Assembly (NCBI RefSeq): GCF_027943255.1
Contig: NC_072893.1
Span: forward strand, 119,659,784-119,723,783
Direction of reading: 5' to 3'
DNA: 64,000 bases
From: Anastrepha obliqua
Lineage: Eukaryota; Arthropoda; Insecta; Diptera; Tephritidae
The position numbers and the translations under genes are program-made. A model generated the notes under the pieces. The model searched no databases. It was not told where the DNA came from and worked only from the letters and a program-made list of their open reading frames with translations. Positions 9,493 through 21,066 of this stretch are shown one piece after another (positions within the stretch are counted from its first letter, which is position 1; the number at the start of each line of letters is the position of its first letter).

Positions 9493-11270
9493 CTTTTCTT
9501 TAGCCAGCCACAAGCGCCCGCAAGCATCCATAAAATTTATTACTTCAATTGCTTATCCACACTAACGGTAAATTATGTCGGTCATTATTACTGATCGATT
9601 TTTTCGGTTAATACATTTTTCTTTATCAATAAAAGTCTTTATTTATTGCTCTGCTTTCAAAATCCGGCTTGTCATTCACAAATGCAGCTACAACCCAAAA
9701 AATATAAATCTCTGAATACTCCGTACCAAATCAAGCTTATAAAAACGAAATTCAATGTCAATTCCTTACGACTTTATTATCTGTGTGGCAAATGAAGTCA
9801 TGCCAATGGCCGGGCATGTGAATAAATATTTTCCATTCCACTGTTATTATGTTTTATATGAACTTGTTGAGAAACTCTTCCTTTTTAATTTCCTCTCCAA
9901 CGCTCAACATCCGTTGAGTTTACACTAAGAGCTTGATGCACACACAAACACAAACTCCTTTTCTCAACCAACACCCACACACTTGAGCAGCCCGCATGCC
10001 ATTCCGATTCACTCGATTTCCATTGAATACATTCCCATACATTCAATCCTCATTTATACTCATCCTTATACTTTTGTATGTATGTGTATGTGTGTGTGTG
10101 TACAGCTAGTCGCGTGCGCGCACTACTCATTGAGTCATTCATACACTCGTTCATTCGTCTTTCAAGCATTGAATTGCACAATTCACTATTGAATTGTATG
10201 AATTTCCAATTGAATGAATTGAAGCACCGCCTAGGCAGGGGCGAGTCAAGCCAGTGAAGTGAAGTGAAGCCAACCTGCTCAGCTTCACTTAAGCCTGTTT
10301 TCGAAGTTGTGGACATTGTGGAAGCTACTTTTTAACAATTGTTGTTGTTGTTGTTGATGTTGTTGAGGAGCTGCTGGCGTGGCTGAACATTGATTGTGTT
10401 TGTCGAATTTGTAAAAATCTGGAAAAGTGTTGGCATTTACTCAATGAGTGGGAAAATGGTGAGATCTGCAATTGCTATAACTGGATATGCAAGGAGCAGT
10501 CTGATGACCGTAAATGGCATATACATACAGATATCCTATTAGTAGATATATATGTACATGTGTACATATGTGTAAGTGTAGGTATGTATGCAGTCGTTTG
10601 CTTGAGTTTAACATTTTTCAACACACGTAATTTAACTAATTAATTTGCCTTTTGAAATTCCAAATTGAGTTCTGAGCGCTTTGTTGGCGTTGCCTTTACG
10701 TACTCTTACCACATTTTTCGCGGTAACTTTGAAAATTTGCATTATGCAAATAAAAGGTATTGAAAAATCTTTTAGTAAATTTAAATCCATTGAAATGAAA
10801 AAATAATAAGGTCAATAATGAGGAGCCCCAACAATGCATAGAAATGAAGCCCATTTAGAAGACAAATAAGGAAAGGCAAAGAAAAAATATGTATCTCTAC
10901 CAAAATTGCTTAACAAAATTAGGCAAAACAATTTTCAACGACAGGAATAAGGAAAATATCTATATAAAGAAAAATAATAAATAAACAAAAAATATTTTTT
11001 TTAAATTATTAATATAATTTTTTTCTTTTGACATTATTTGAAAATTGAGAAATATTCGAAGTAGCAAATACCCCCATAAATTCTTGGAGCAAGATTTCAT
11101 TCATGTGCCTGCCTCAGCTGGTTTCCCAACAGCGCATCCTATGAACGGCTGGCTCTAATTCACCAATATTAGATATTCCTCTCAAATATCAGTTCTTCGA
11201 AGGACCTTCACGACATCTCAAAAGAAATCTTGCGACATCAAGTAACAGCACTACAGTCACACTTCTACTA
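9493..11270. other. No gene seen
   Basis: AT-rich intergenic DNA with small simple repeats only: TG/TATG run at about 10075-10102, a GTGAA run near 10254-10270 and a GTT triplet run at about 10338-10366. Open frames here are short and have no recognisable domain. Confidence 0.5.
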
Positions 11271-12165
11271 TCTGCATCCACCCTTATACTGACGGTTCAA
11301 AGATGAACAATAGCACTGGATCAGAAGTGGACTCGAAACAATTATCCTTAAATTGTTCCCTTAGGCTTCCAAAGCCTCAAAAATGATAAGTCTAATTGAC
11401 TTAGCTGCGGCAAATCTTACTATTTTAGTTCATAGTCAAGCAGCGATCAAGGCACTGGCTTCAACGCGCATCAATTCAAGGTGTGATAAATAATGCAGGT
11501 GGTCGTTCTTGCTTATTCAACAAGACAACACAACACCACACTTTGTTGGATGCGCGGCCACTCTGGAGTGGGCGGGAATGAAAGAGCGGATGAGTGTGCA
11601 AGAAAAGGCTCTGAACTGGATCTTCAGCGCCTGGTAGAAGGCATAAGCATTTCTCTAAACGCACTGTACACTGCGATTGACTTGAGCGTAACCGCGGAAA
11701 CCAATGGAAGGTGGTCTCTGACTACTAACTGCAGGGTCTCCAAAGCACCATGACCAAAACTGAATCTTAAAAGCACAAAATGCTTGCTTGAATTCAACCG
11801 ATCAACTACCAGCGTCCTCACAGGTGGTATAACGGGTCCCTGCATTATTGGCACCCTGGCCAGTGTACCCCACAATGATTTCTGCAGGAGTTGTGGTGAT
11901 GAAGAAGAAATTGGAGTCGGTACAACACCACCTGTGTTAATGTCCTGCACTTTAAAGAAGCCGTGCCAAATATCTTAGCGATTTTTTCTTTGAAGGCTTG
12001 GGGAATTTGTAAAATGTCTCACTGGAGGGGCAAGATCTTAAAAAGATCTAAGTGGTTTAAGTAACTTTGTTAGGGGTTGGAAATCAAATGCAGGTATCAC
12101 AATGGATCTTAGGGCGACTGAGTGTCTGGTCTTAGACAAGCAACCTGGCTAACCTAACCCAACCT
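11270..12165 (+). pseudogene. LINE fragment: RNase H domain and zinc-knuckle 3' end
   Basis: YTDGSKMNN near 11287-11315 starts the RNase H domain. A remnant of the DSQAAIKAL block (HSQAAIKAL) follows near 11430. MRGHSGVGGNERADECARKGS at about 11550-11612 is the last catalytic block, with VPGH changed to MRGH. After two frame changes comes LTGGITGPCIIGTLASVPHNDFCRSCGDEEE (about 11817-11910), the C-terminal Cys-rich region. The region ends near CTAACCTAACCCAACCTAAC at about 12150, which looks like the element's repetitive 3' tail. It belongs to the RNase H-bearing I/LOA group. The reverse transcriptase is absent. Confidence 0.7.
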
Positions 12166-12179
12166 AACTTAAATCACAG

Positions 12180-12540
12180 CACCGAGGAGGCCAATTGACA
12201 TCAATTCTGTGAGGAACTCCATGACTTTGCTATATGACGTGACATCCTGCTAAAGCCAAAGATCGCCCAAGTCCATGATTTCAATTTCCGTACACAAAAA
12301 ATCCTTTGCCACTGTAGTGCTCGCTGTTAATCGAAATGGCGTTTCCGCCAGCGTGATCAAAGAAAAATGAGCCAGTGACTTCTACGCTTAAAATTTGCAC
12401 CAAACTGGCACTTTCTGAGCATGCATTAGCTTCTCGAATATCAGATCAACAGAGGCAGCTCGTTTGCTTGCCGTGTGCTTTTTCAGGAACAATTATTTTG
12501 ACTTCGTTCCAATAAGCGCACAGTTTGAGCTACATACGTG
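12180..12540. other. No gene seen
   Basis: Unremarkable sequence between the LINE tail and the 72-bp minisatellite. No motif recognised. Confidence 0.4.
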
Positions 12541-12916
12541 GGCTTAAGAAATAAGTTTGCTGGACCTTCGTCGTCTCTCGATCGCACTTCTCTTCATTTG
12601 GTACGCCCAACTGGCTTTAGAAATAAGTTTGCTGGACCTTCGTTTTCTTTCAATCGCACTTGGCTTCATTTGGTGCATCAAACTGGCTTTGGAAATAAGT
12701 TTGCTTTACCTTCTTTTTTTGGCCGGAATTGGCTTAATTTAGTGCGTCCAACTGGCTTTAGAAATAAGTTTGCTCGTTCTTCGTCTTCTTTCGGTTGCAC
12801 TTGGTTTCATTTGGTGCATCCAACTGGCTTGAGAAATAAATTTGCTGGACCTTCGTCTTCTTTCGATCGCCTTTGGCTTTATTTGGTGCGTCCAACTGCC
12901 TTTGGAAATAAGTTGA
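12541..12916 (+). repeat. 72-bp minisatellite, about five copies
   Basis: Copies of a unit beginning GGCTTTAGAAATAAGTTTGC start at 12541, 12613, 12685, 12754, 12826 and 12898 (partial), so the period is 72 bp with one 69-bp unit. Because 72 and 69 are multiples of three, a plus-strand frame stays open through the array and encodes a 24-residue repeat (FRNKFAGPSSSF, then LHLVHPTG). The frame lacks an ATG start in good context and no domain is recognised. I treat it as a tandem repeat and not as a gene. Confidence 0.85.
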
Positions 12917-13109
12917 AAATAGATTGTTAAACTCAACCAAAACCGCTCAGGCGACTATGGTGGTAGTTAAGAAGATGGATACAAGAAATACTGAGGGAGT
13001 GCAGCAAATTATGCCCTCATTCATTCTTCAGAAACTCCACGGAGAAAGTAAAGTGAGTGGCATACTGATAAAGTAACCACATATTAATAATATTGTACTA
13101 ATCCTCCGT

Positions 13110-13385
13110 TGATTTCAGAAGCCACTTGAAGAACTTTAAAGGCAATTGACACCAAAGCTGCCACCTGATTCGTCTGAAGTTACTTAGAACGTAGGGAAAG
13201 CAGTCAAGCCTTCTGATTCCTCAAACGGTTTTCAGGAAGTACTCAAAGCAATCGGGCCCAAAAGTTTCTTCCGATTCCTCAGAAGCTCTTGAAGAAGTAC
13301 TCAAAGCAATCAATACAAACAAATATTCCAACTTCTTGAAAGCTTATTAGGAAATATTAAAAGCGATCAATACCGAAGCTAACCC
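13110..13385 (+). repeat. Degenerate tandem repeat of about 57 bp, five copies
   Basis: The anchor AAAGCAATC (variants GGCAATTGA, GCAGTCAAG, GCAATCGGG, GCAATCAAT, GCGATCAAT) recurs at 13142, 13200, 13248, 13306 and 13363. Between anchors the units share TTCCTCAGAAG and CTTGAAGAAGTACTC. Copies are clearly diverged. It lies about 200 bp from the 72-bp array. Confidence 0.6.
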
Positions 13386-13389
13386 TTAA

Positions 13390-14745
13390 TTACTCAAGTT
13401 ACTCAGCCAGCATTAAACAGTGTCCTTCCATAAAATTTATTAATCACTTTTGTATGATTTGCGTGGAAGTTTACGTTACTGGTGTCCCATCACCTTGTAA
13501 ACCGGTTAGAGTTTTCCTTCTTCCATGCAGAACCGTTCATTCGGAGGCAGACGCTAATCAAACAGCCGCTTATTGTAAGACAGACACTGAATGAATGTTT
13601 TTTTTTTCAACTCGATGACAAAAAGACTACAATTGAGTTGCTCGTTGCCTGTTTTGGTTCGCGGTTGGTATTTTATTTCCAACCTACCCTACATATCTGT
13701 CGAGCTTTCCCCTATTCGCTACCTGGGGACGCGTTCGATGGGAGACTCGAAACTCCACACAGAAACAAAAAAATGTCCTTATCCAACCAAATCTTAGTTG
13801 TCACACAATTTGAGTGCGTGCAAATCCCCAGAAATGGTCTGATCAGCCCTAAGTATGTACGCAGTGTAACTCATAAAAAGAGCATCTAAAGTGAAAGAAA
13901 GCCCATCATCTCTCAATGCAATTTCGAACATGGAATAATTTGTGCCTGACTAACTTCTAAAGTAGCTGAGAATACTGAAATTGGTCACACAATTTCGAAT
14001 TTAGTGAGTTTTGTGTGGCGATTTTGTCGAAGGTAATGCGAAACGTGCCTGCTCTGCCTGCCACGACTAATTTGTATGCATATTTTCCGAGTTAACTAAG
14101 GAATTGGAAAATTGCCACAGCACAACTGAAATACTGCCGCAATTTTTAATTTAACTTTTTAACCCTTCTTTAGTATTTTTGTCTAAGTCCATCTCTGTTT
14201 TCAATGAAGTTAAGAAAGGGCAAATGCCTCTTACTTTTATTATTATATTTGTCATTCCGCGCACATACGCACTCCCACACAAATGCTTGGTTTCTTACTG
14301 TCATAGCAAAACCTTGAATTACGTTCGATCTAAAGAAACGTGAGATATGTGAAATATTTGTTGTTGCTGTTTGCGATTGACAACCTGTGAGTGCACGTAG
14401 CTGACATAACATTGATTTACCTTTCACTGTCACGTGTTTGGTCAGTCAGGTCGGTGCGTAAATGTGCAGATTTTCAGAGTCTAGTAAGCAGGCAGTCAGT
14501 GAGTCAGCCAATCGGTCGTTTTATGATTAGTGTGGGTGTCAAGGTGTGCTGAAGCTAATTTTTATTTGTTTCCTTGTTCAACACGTTTATTTTGCTTTGT
14601 AAAGTGAAACCTAGGATTTGCGATTTATGTAGTGCTGGTTTTGCTCATCGGGAAAAGTATTTACACATCACCCAAACAATTCAATTCCATTTTAAGTGCT
14701 CGAATTATAAGAACTCAGAGACAGTTGGGTAGTCGGCTCAGTCGC
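13390..14745. other. No gene identified
   Basis: A plus-strand open frame of 135 codons (13482-13889) has no domain I recognise and runs across ordinary AT-rich sequence. It could be repeat-derived. Nothing else in this stretch can be supported. Confidence 0.35.
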
Positions 14746-14749
14746 TGGA

Positions 14750-15545
14750 CGGGCAGTTGCGCGCTAGTCAACGCTGATAAAACCGAGCTGTTGCTATTTT
14801 AACCAGAAAATATATGTTAAACCTCCACACCTTAGACTTCCCCACGTTCTCTCAGTACCGCAGTTAAGTATCTTGGAAGCTACACATTGAAAATCGGGAG
14901 AAGAAGACCAGCATAGCCCTCCACTCCTGCAAATCTATGTTCGGAAAAATATAGGGACTCAAGCCACAAGTCGTTCTTTGGATGTGCAACGCGGGGTTCT
15001 GACAATTTTAGCTTATGGATGCATTTCTCTGAACTTCGTATCCATCCAAATACCTACATCCGCAAATTGGAGTTTGTGGATTGCGTCAGGGCAATTTTCC
15101 CAAGTAAGCAGGATTGGAACAAGGGGAAAGTCTGTACAGATACTGGTATCTCCGTTTTCACTGGTGTTTCGAAGATGGGATCGGGATTCTGGGTAAAAGC
15201 TATCTCTAAATCAACGAGTTTATCTATTTACTTTATACCGCCGAGTACTATGGTGTTTTCCAAGCATAAGTCTTTGCGATCCTGCGGGCCGTCAGAATGC
15301 TTGGGTAATGCGGGTGCGAGAAAGATATTAACATTTTTTCCGATACTCAAAGTCTGATCAAGGCTCTGACGACGATATGGTGCAAATTCAAGCTGGTCAA
15401 CTCCTGTAAGCAGGAGATCTAGTCTCTGGATTGTGTGCAGGACTGATCTGGGTTCCAGGGCATGGGCACATAGAGGGAAATGAAATTGCTGATGATCTTA
15501 CCAGGAAGGGGTCGACTGAATTGGTCTCATAGATCTTCTACTAGC
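14750..15545 (+). pseudogene. LINE fragment: RT thumb and RNase H domain
   Basis: The plus strand begins with NADKTELLLF at about 14770-14799, the block after the RT catalytic box, and then a KYLG-like remnant (AAGTATCTTGGAAGC). RNase H remnants follow: AEYYGVFQA near 15245, a SQSLIKAL block near 15347-15372 and LIWVPGHGHIEGNEIADDLTRKGS at about 15445-15516. There are many stops and frame changes. This is a 5'-truncated, decayed I/LOA-group copy in the same orientation as the 11.3-12.2 kb fragment. Confidence 0.7.
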
Positions 15546-15704
15546 GGCACTCTCCTGACTGCTGCTGACTACCTAGGTGGTCGACTTGTGTTTCGTGCAA
15601 CAGACTATTATCAGTAGTGTTTCAGACTACATACTTCCACAAACCTGAAAAATGTTTCTCTATTCACATATGCAATAGAATTTCGGATTGCCCGAAAATT
15701 TTTT

Positions 15705-16031
15705 TCAAGCACTCAAGCATTGCCTTAAAGTCAAAAGATTTGAAAGGTTAAGTGTGACAGATTCATTATTCTGCAAACTTCCCAGATATTTTTTGTCAAC
15801 GGTAGTTGAATGAACCTCATTCATTCTCAATACATCCCACCATAAGACGTACCATCTAAGTCTGGCGAAGGCCGGACAGCGACAAAGAAAATGATTTGTG
15901 CTATCCTCATCCTCTGAATGTGATGCATGCAGTGGCTTGTCGACTGTTCTCACTACGTTGACTGGCCTAAAAATTGGCGCCGGTCCAACCAAATACTCCA
16001 AGGAATTGCAGCTGGCCAATTGACCCTGCAC
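15705..16031 (-). pseudogene. LINE C-terminal zinc-knuckle fragment
   Basis: The minus-strand frame of 108 codons contains HASHSEDEDSTNHFLCRCPAFARLRW, the His/Cys knuckle near the end of LOA/R1-group ORF2 proteins, then a VDKKYLGSL helix. It faces the fragment at 14750-15545 in opposite orientation, so it comes from a separate insertion or an inversion. The first cysteine of the knuckle is replaced by H-A-S-H. Confidence 0.6.
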
Positions 16032-16129
16032 TCACAAAAGTTCAAACTCACTCTACCTTGCAAAATACAAGGCCCAACTGTTTTCTTACTTTAAATTAAT
16101 GCAAATTAAAAAATTGTCGGTATTTTTGA

Positions 16130-16560
16130 TAAAATTTGTTAAGCTGGGAACAGTTTTAAGCTTGCTAGGAACAGTTTTTTTATTGATAATTTTATTTTAA
16201 AAATATTTTTATAAGGTCTTGAAGTGCTAATTTTCGCATCTGGGAACAGCTATAGCTTTGTATCGGAAATATTTGTCTATGATTTTGAGAGAGTGCAAAA
16301 TGTTTTTAAAAGTAATTTTCCACACTGGGAACAGTTACTTCGATACTGGGAACAGTTAATTTTTTACATAGGCACATTTTGTAATTGATGGCATGAAGCG
16401 AGCATGCTCTTATTGTTTTGAAAATAGCTTATTACAAATTGGGAACAGGTTCTTTTGAAGCACTTGGAGGTACTTTTCTTGGAAAATTATAAATTACTGA
16501 CTTTATTATGCATTTTTAATACACTGGAAATGGTTTTTTCATCAAAGGTGGTCTGAAAAG
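16130..16560. repeat. Diverged GGGAACAG-type repeat, outlying block 1
   Basis: CTGGGAACAGTT or close variants occur at about 16143, 16161, 16231, 16327, 16353 and 16440. Between them lie longer unit bodies (TTTTTTTATTGATAATTTTATT, then ATAAGGTCTTGAAGTGC in outline). Similar bodies reappear at 17870-18310, so this is an old long-unit form of the array further right. Confidence 0.6.
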
Positions 16561-17860
16561 TAATAGTAATTTGGTTTTGTGGTCATATGTCACTAAATGA
16601 AGTTCATATTTAAAAAAAAATTATATGAACTGAGTAAATGTATTTTGAAACATTTAGTTTCCATTAAAAATATACATATTTAAATTTAATTAAATAGCTT
16701 TTTATAATAAAAAAGTTATTTTTGTAAAATTACTTTTTCTTGCCCATGGCTGCTCCTTTGCTGATAGTTACAAGAACATAATTCAATCAGGCAAAGAATA
16801 TTTCTTTATGAAAGATTGGACCTTTCAGCTGGTTATCCTGAAACTCTAATTCTTAAAAAGTTTGTAGTGATATTCTTCAAACCTGTGTATTTATATTTAA
16901 GAAAGCTGAAACCCAGCTCAGTTTACTCTCATACTGAAGTAGATTATTTTCAGAAATACCTCCAAGTTCTGGCTCTAAGGCAGATATCAGGTTGCACGCA
17001 AGTACCCAACTCAATTAATGCTGCAGGAAAGCTTCCATTAAGTCCGTAAATGGAATGCAATCGAAGTCGTCCTAAAAAATTCTGCTTCTGCGGTAATACA
17101 GGCCTTCGCTGGGTTGGATATCGTAACTAACCGCAGGCTTACCAAATTACCATATTAACTGAAAAAGTTTGGAAAAAAAAATTTTGTGTTCGCAAGGCAA
17201 GCGAATATTCATGCACATTCCTCACCCTTTGTTCTTTTTATTTCTACTTAATACGCCACTTACATTCTCCTACCAATTACATCGGAAATCCTACTAACTA
17301 ACCATTAATTTCAATAATTTGATCTCAGAATATTTGTAATGTTAATGTAACCAGGCATTTACAGAGTTATTCATGTTAACAACAAGTCCAGCAGATGGTC
17401 AAAACTGATTTGCCTAAAGGAGACAAAATTCTAAAAACATTGTTGAGGCTTTGATGGTAAAATTAATAACAAATAAAACATGCAACAACAAAACGGAAAT
17501 AGGCAGCAACAAAGTGGGAAAACTTTGTACTCGTACGAAGAGTAAAATTCCACAACAAAATCAAGAACGGAATCACGAGTACTGCAACAATGATGACAAG
17601 AAAATTAATTCCACCTTGGATGGGTGGAGGGAAGAGTCAAAGTATAGAGGCCAGCCCGGCACGGCATGTTGTGGTAAGACTAGCAATTACGATTCAGTAA
17701 TCGCCACGAAGACACAAATTGTACGTAAACACAAGCAAGCTTTTAGAATGTTCACCAAAAGGGGAAAATGGATTTTTTTTTGGTTTTTAACACTAACTAC
17801 AGAAATTTGTTTTTGATATGTATAGGATATTAAAAAATGTTGACAATATTTTAGTTAAGA
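16560..17860. other. No gene identified between repeat blocks
   Basis: AT-rich DNA. A plus-strand open frame of 121 codons at 17451-17816 is rich in K, N and T and shows no domain. The region appears to interrupt an older continuous repeat domain. Confidence 0.35.
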
Positions 17861-18340
17861 GTTTTACAAAGTGGGAACAGTTTTTTTATACATTTTGGGC
17901 CAGTTTCTTTTATCTTCAATAAAAAGTACGTAACAAAAAAGGTTGAAGTGCAAAATACTTATAAATATGATTTTTCTGCACTGAGAACAGTTACGGTATT
18001 TGATGACGACAGTTACCTTTTGCATAGTAACTGACGATATGATATAAAAGTTTATCTTACTAACTCACCTCATTAGAAACTTTTTACAAACTGAGAACAG
18101 TTGTTTATGCTTGCTGGGAACAGCATTTTATTGATAGCATTATACCAGAAATAGTTATACAAGGTTGTGAAGTGCAAAATGCCTATGAAATTAATTTCTG
18201 CATACCGAGAACAGTTATTCTATATGTTGGGAATAGTTTTTTTTTTTTGAATAGAAGTAATTTGTTAATTAATGTTATGAAACGAAGATGCTCTGATATA
18301 TTGAAAATAACTCAATTCACTATGGGAGCAGTTTTTTCAA
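17860..18340. repeat. Diverged GGGAACAG-type repeat, outlying block 2
   Basis: Two long units are visible. GTGGGAACAGTTTTTTTATA near 17872 runs to GGTTGAAGTGCAAAATAC near 17941. CTGAGAACAGTTGTTTATGC near 18090 and GGTTGTGAAGTGCAAAATGC near 18163 form the second. The shared GAAGTGC and TGATA..TTTAT segments tie them to the block at 16130-16560. Confidence 0.6.
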
Positions 18341-18842
18341 AACCATATAACGGTTGTTTTCGCAAAAGAAATTTGCAAAAATTTTAGTCTATATTTTTAG
18401 TAAGCCGTGGTTTTTTTTTGCAATCAAAAGTGCCTTAAAATGTAACAGTAATCTACTTTTGTAGAAAGTAGCTTACAATATGCCGTTAAATTAGTTGCCT
18501 ACTTTCAAGTGAATTTCTGGACTGAGCAAGGATATCTTTAAGCTTTGAAATCCCATTAAAGTCACAATTTTTTACTGCTCAAAATAGAAAATAATTATTT
18601 AAATTATATTGTTGAAGAAACAGTTATCTATATTTGTAAAATCAATATTTTCTATTGATTTCCTTATTTAAATGCTTACCATTAAAAACTCATATTGCGT
18701 CGTTTCCTGCATACCAAGTAAATTATTGGTGAAGAGCTTTTGCAAGCATATATTTTGTTTTTATGTAGCCAAGTTTATAATTCTTTTGCACGCTAAATTT
18801 AAAATGAAGCTAATAGGAGAACAATTCTTAGATAAGAGTCAA

Positions 18843-19695
18843 CCTGGGAAATATTTTTTAAGGAGGCAACAGTTTTATTAAGGTGAGAACAGTTTTTAAA
18901 GTGAGAACAGTTTTATTAATATAGGAACAGCTTCGTTAAAGTGAGAATTGCTTTGTTGAAGTGGAAGTAACTTTGTTAAATTGGGAGCAGTCTTGTCTAA
19001 GTTGGAGCAGTTTTGTGAAAGTGGGAACAGTTTTGTTAAAGTGACAACAGCTGGTAAAAGTGAGAACCGATTTGTTAAATGGGAATAGTTTTGTTAAAGT
19101 GGGAATAGTTTTATTAAAGTAGGAACAGTTTTGTTAAAGTGGGAGCAGTTTTGTTTATGCAGTAATGGTTTTGTTAAAGCAAGAACAGCTGGTAAAAGTG
19201 AGAACCTGGGAAATATTTTTTAAGGAGGCAACAGTTTTATTAAGGTGAGAACAGTTTTAAAAGCTAGAACAGTTTTGTTTATATAGGAACAGCTTCGTTA
19301 AAGTGAGAATTGCTTTGTTGAAGTGGAAGTAAGTTTGTTAAATTGGGAGCAGTCTTGTCTAAGTTGGAGCAGTTTTGTGAAAGTGGGAACAGTTTTGTTA
19401 AAGTGACAACAGCTGGTAAAAGTGAGAACCGAGTTGTTAAAATGGGAATAATTTTGTTAAAGTGGGAATAGTTTTATTAAAGTTGAAGCAGTTTTGTGAA
19501 AGTGGGAACAGTTTTGTTAAAGTGAGAGCAGCTGGTAAAAGTTAGAACCAATTTGTTAAAATGGGAATAGTTTTGTTAAAGTGGGAATAGTTTTATTAAA
19601 GTGGGAACAGTTCTGTTAAAGCGAGAACAGTTCTGTTAAAGCGAGAACAGTTTTGTTAAACTGGGAACAGTTGTGTTAAAGTGAGAACAGTTTTT
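18843..19695. repeat. Tandem array of a ~20-bp GGGAACAGTTTTGTTAAA monomer with 362-bp higher-order unit
   Basis: The monomer is GTGGGAACAGTTTTGTTAAA with variants (GTGAGAACAG, TTGGAGCAG, GTGACAACAGCTGG). The ordered string of variants that starts with CCTGGGAAATATTTTTTAAG at 18843 starts again at 19205 with few differences. The higher-order period is therefore 362 bp, about 18 monomers. The second unit is followed by more simple monomers to 19695. There is no coding frame. Confidence 0.85.
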
Positions 19696-19699
19696 ATGT

Positions 19700-21010
19700 T
19701 GTCCACAAGTTCACACACACATTTTGAAATTCTGCATAAGGCGCGGTAGAACTTTATATCTATCTATTATTAATACTTTTTTGTAAAAATCCGATGGTTA
19801 CTTTTTACTTGTTTATAGAAGTTTCGCCAAAGTTTTTCTAAATGAACATAAAAGTGATTATTGAAAAATAGCTTTCAGTGAATACTACTCTGACTAATCC
19901 GATCAGTCGAAGATATTAGACAATTTTAAGAAAAGTTCGAAATTTTTCTTGAGCAAAGTCTTCAACTAAAGTGAGAAAAGTTTTTCCGATTTTTTTTCTC
20001 AGTTACTCCTTATCGATGTAACTACAAAGCATTCATTTTCACACTATTTCCTTACCGTTCTGCCAAGGCTTTATATTAGCAGCTATCAGCAAGTGTAACT
20101 CTTCATATAAACCCAAAATTACGAGAAAATACTTTAAATTCACGCACTACACAACCTGTTGTGGGTTTAATTTATTTTGAGTGACAAATAAGGATATTAG
20201 GATACGACGAAGTTGTTAAATGTCAGATGGCAGTTCAAGTTGCTTCCGCAGAGACGAGCACGCACATTTGGACAGATGTAAATATGTATGTACCTACTTA
20301 TCTACACACACATAGATTCGTATGCATCGCAGAAGGTACCAACAACAAATTGTATAAATCTTACGGAAGTTTCAATTACGCTCTTCTTAATTTATTAACA
20401 CAATTTGAATATTAGATTTTATTCAACGAGCCGGAAAAGCAATTTCTATGTAATTTGATTTAAATCCACATGCGTGTGTACATTTGCGTGTGAGTACATT
20501 TCCTGTTCTTCGATGCAAATGGAACTTTGACAGAATACTTTGTTGGTTGACTTCCAATCTGGCCGCATGCTTGGGCAGGGATGTCGGTTTTATGGAAATT
20601 CAAGACGAAGAACGTTCACTAGAGGAGAAAGTGCTCTAGCGCTCATTTGGTGTTCAATTTGTATGTCACTTAGAATTTAGTTTAACCTTTCTTGAATGTA
20701 TGAGGTTAGACCACAATTAGTCTGCTTTAAAATGTTCCGATGTCCAAGTACTTGTATGAGTAATATAATGCACAGCTGGCCCATTTGGAGATCTACAACA
20801 TTCAGCCGAAAAATCTAGATAAGGGAGAAAAGATTATACCCGTATCGAGTGAGAACCCATGCCAGCACCAACACTTCAGTATAACACCATTTAGCATTAA
20901 ACCAATTTTCATACTTCTAAAAAAAATATGGGATCGCACACAAAAATAGGTATTAAATTAAAAAAGAATGATCAAATTCTTCCCAAAATATGTGGAAAAT
21001 GATTTTTGTT
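19700..21010. other. No gene seen
   Basis: AT-rich intergenic sequence with a few TATG/CACA runs (about 20280-20320). No domain, RNA or transposon end recognised. Confidence 0.45.
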
Positions 21011-21011
21011 T

Positions 21012-21060
21012 TCTAATTCCTATTCCTATTCCTATATTTTCTAATTCCTATTTCCTTCCA
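21012..21060. repeat. Short ATTCCT repeat, left of LINE
   Basis: CTAATTCCTATTCCTATTCC, then TATATTTTCTAATTCCTATT. It is the same hexamer as the kilobase-long array at 22201-23251, separated from it by the R1-like LINE. Confidence 0.7.
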
Positions 21061-21066
21061 CAATTA

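Noticed and set aside
12538..12930. 130-codon open frame as a host gene
   Set aside because: It coincides with the 72-bp minisatellite, lacks an ATG in good context, and has no domain; kept only as a repeat.
13482..13889. 135-codon plus-strand frame
   Set aside because: No recognised motif, no supporting start or neighbour features; not strong enough to call a gene.
17451..17816. 121-codon plus-strand frame
   Set aside because: Composition is K/N/T-rich and lies between degraded repeat blocks; no domain or conserved motif.
18843..19695. CRISPR-like array
   Set aside because: Short direct repeats are tandem and contiguous without unique spacers, and the context is eukaryotic; this is a minisatellite.
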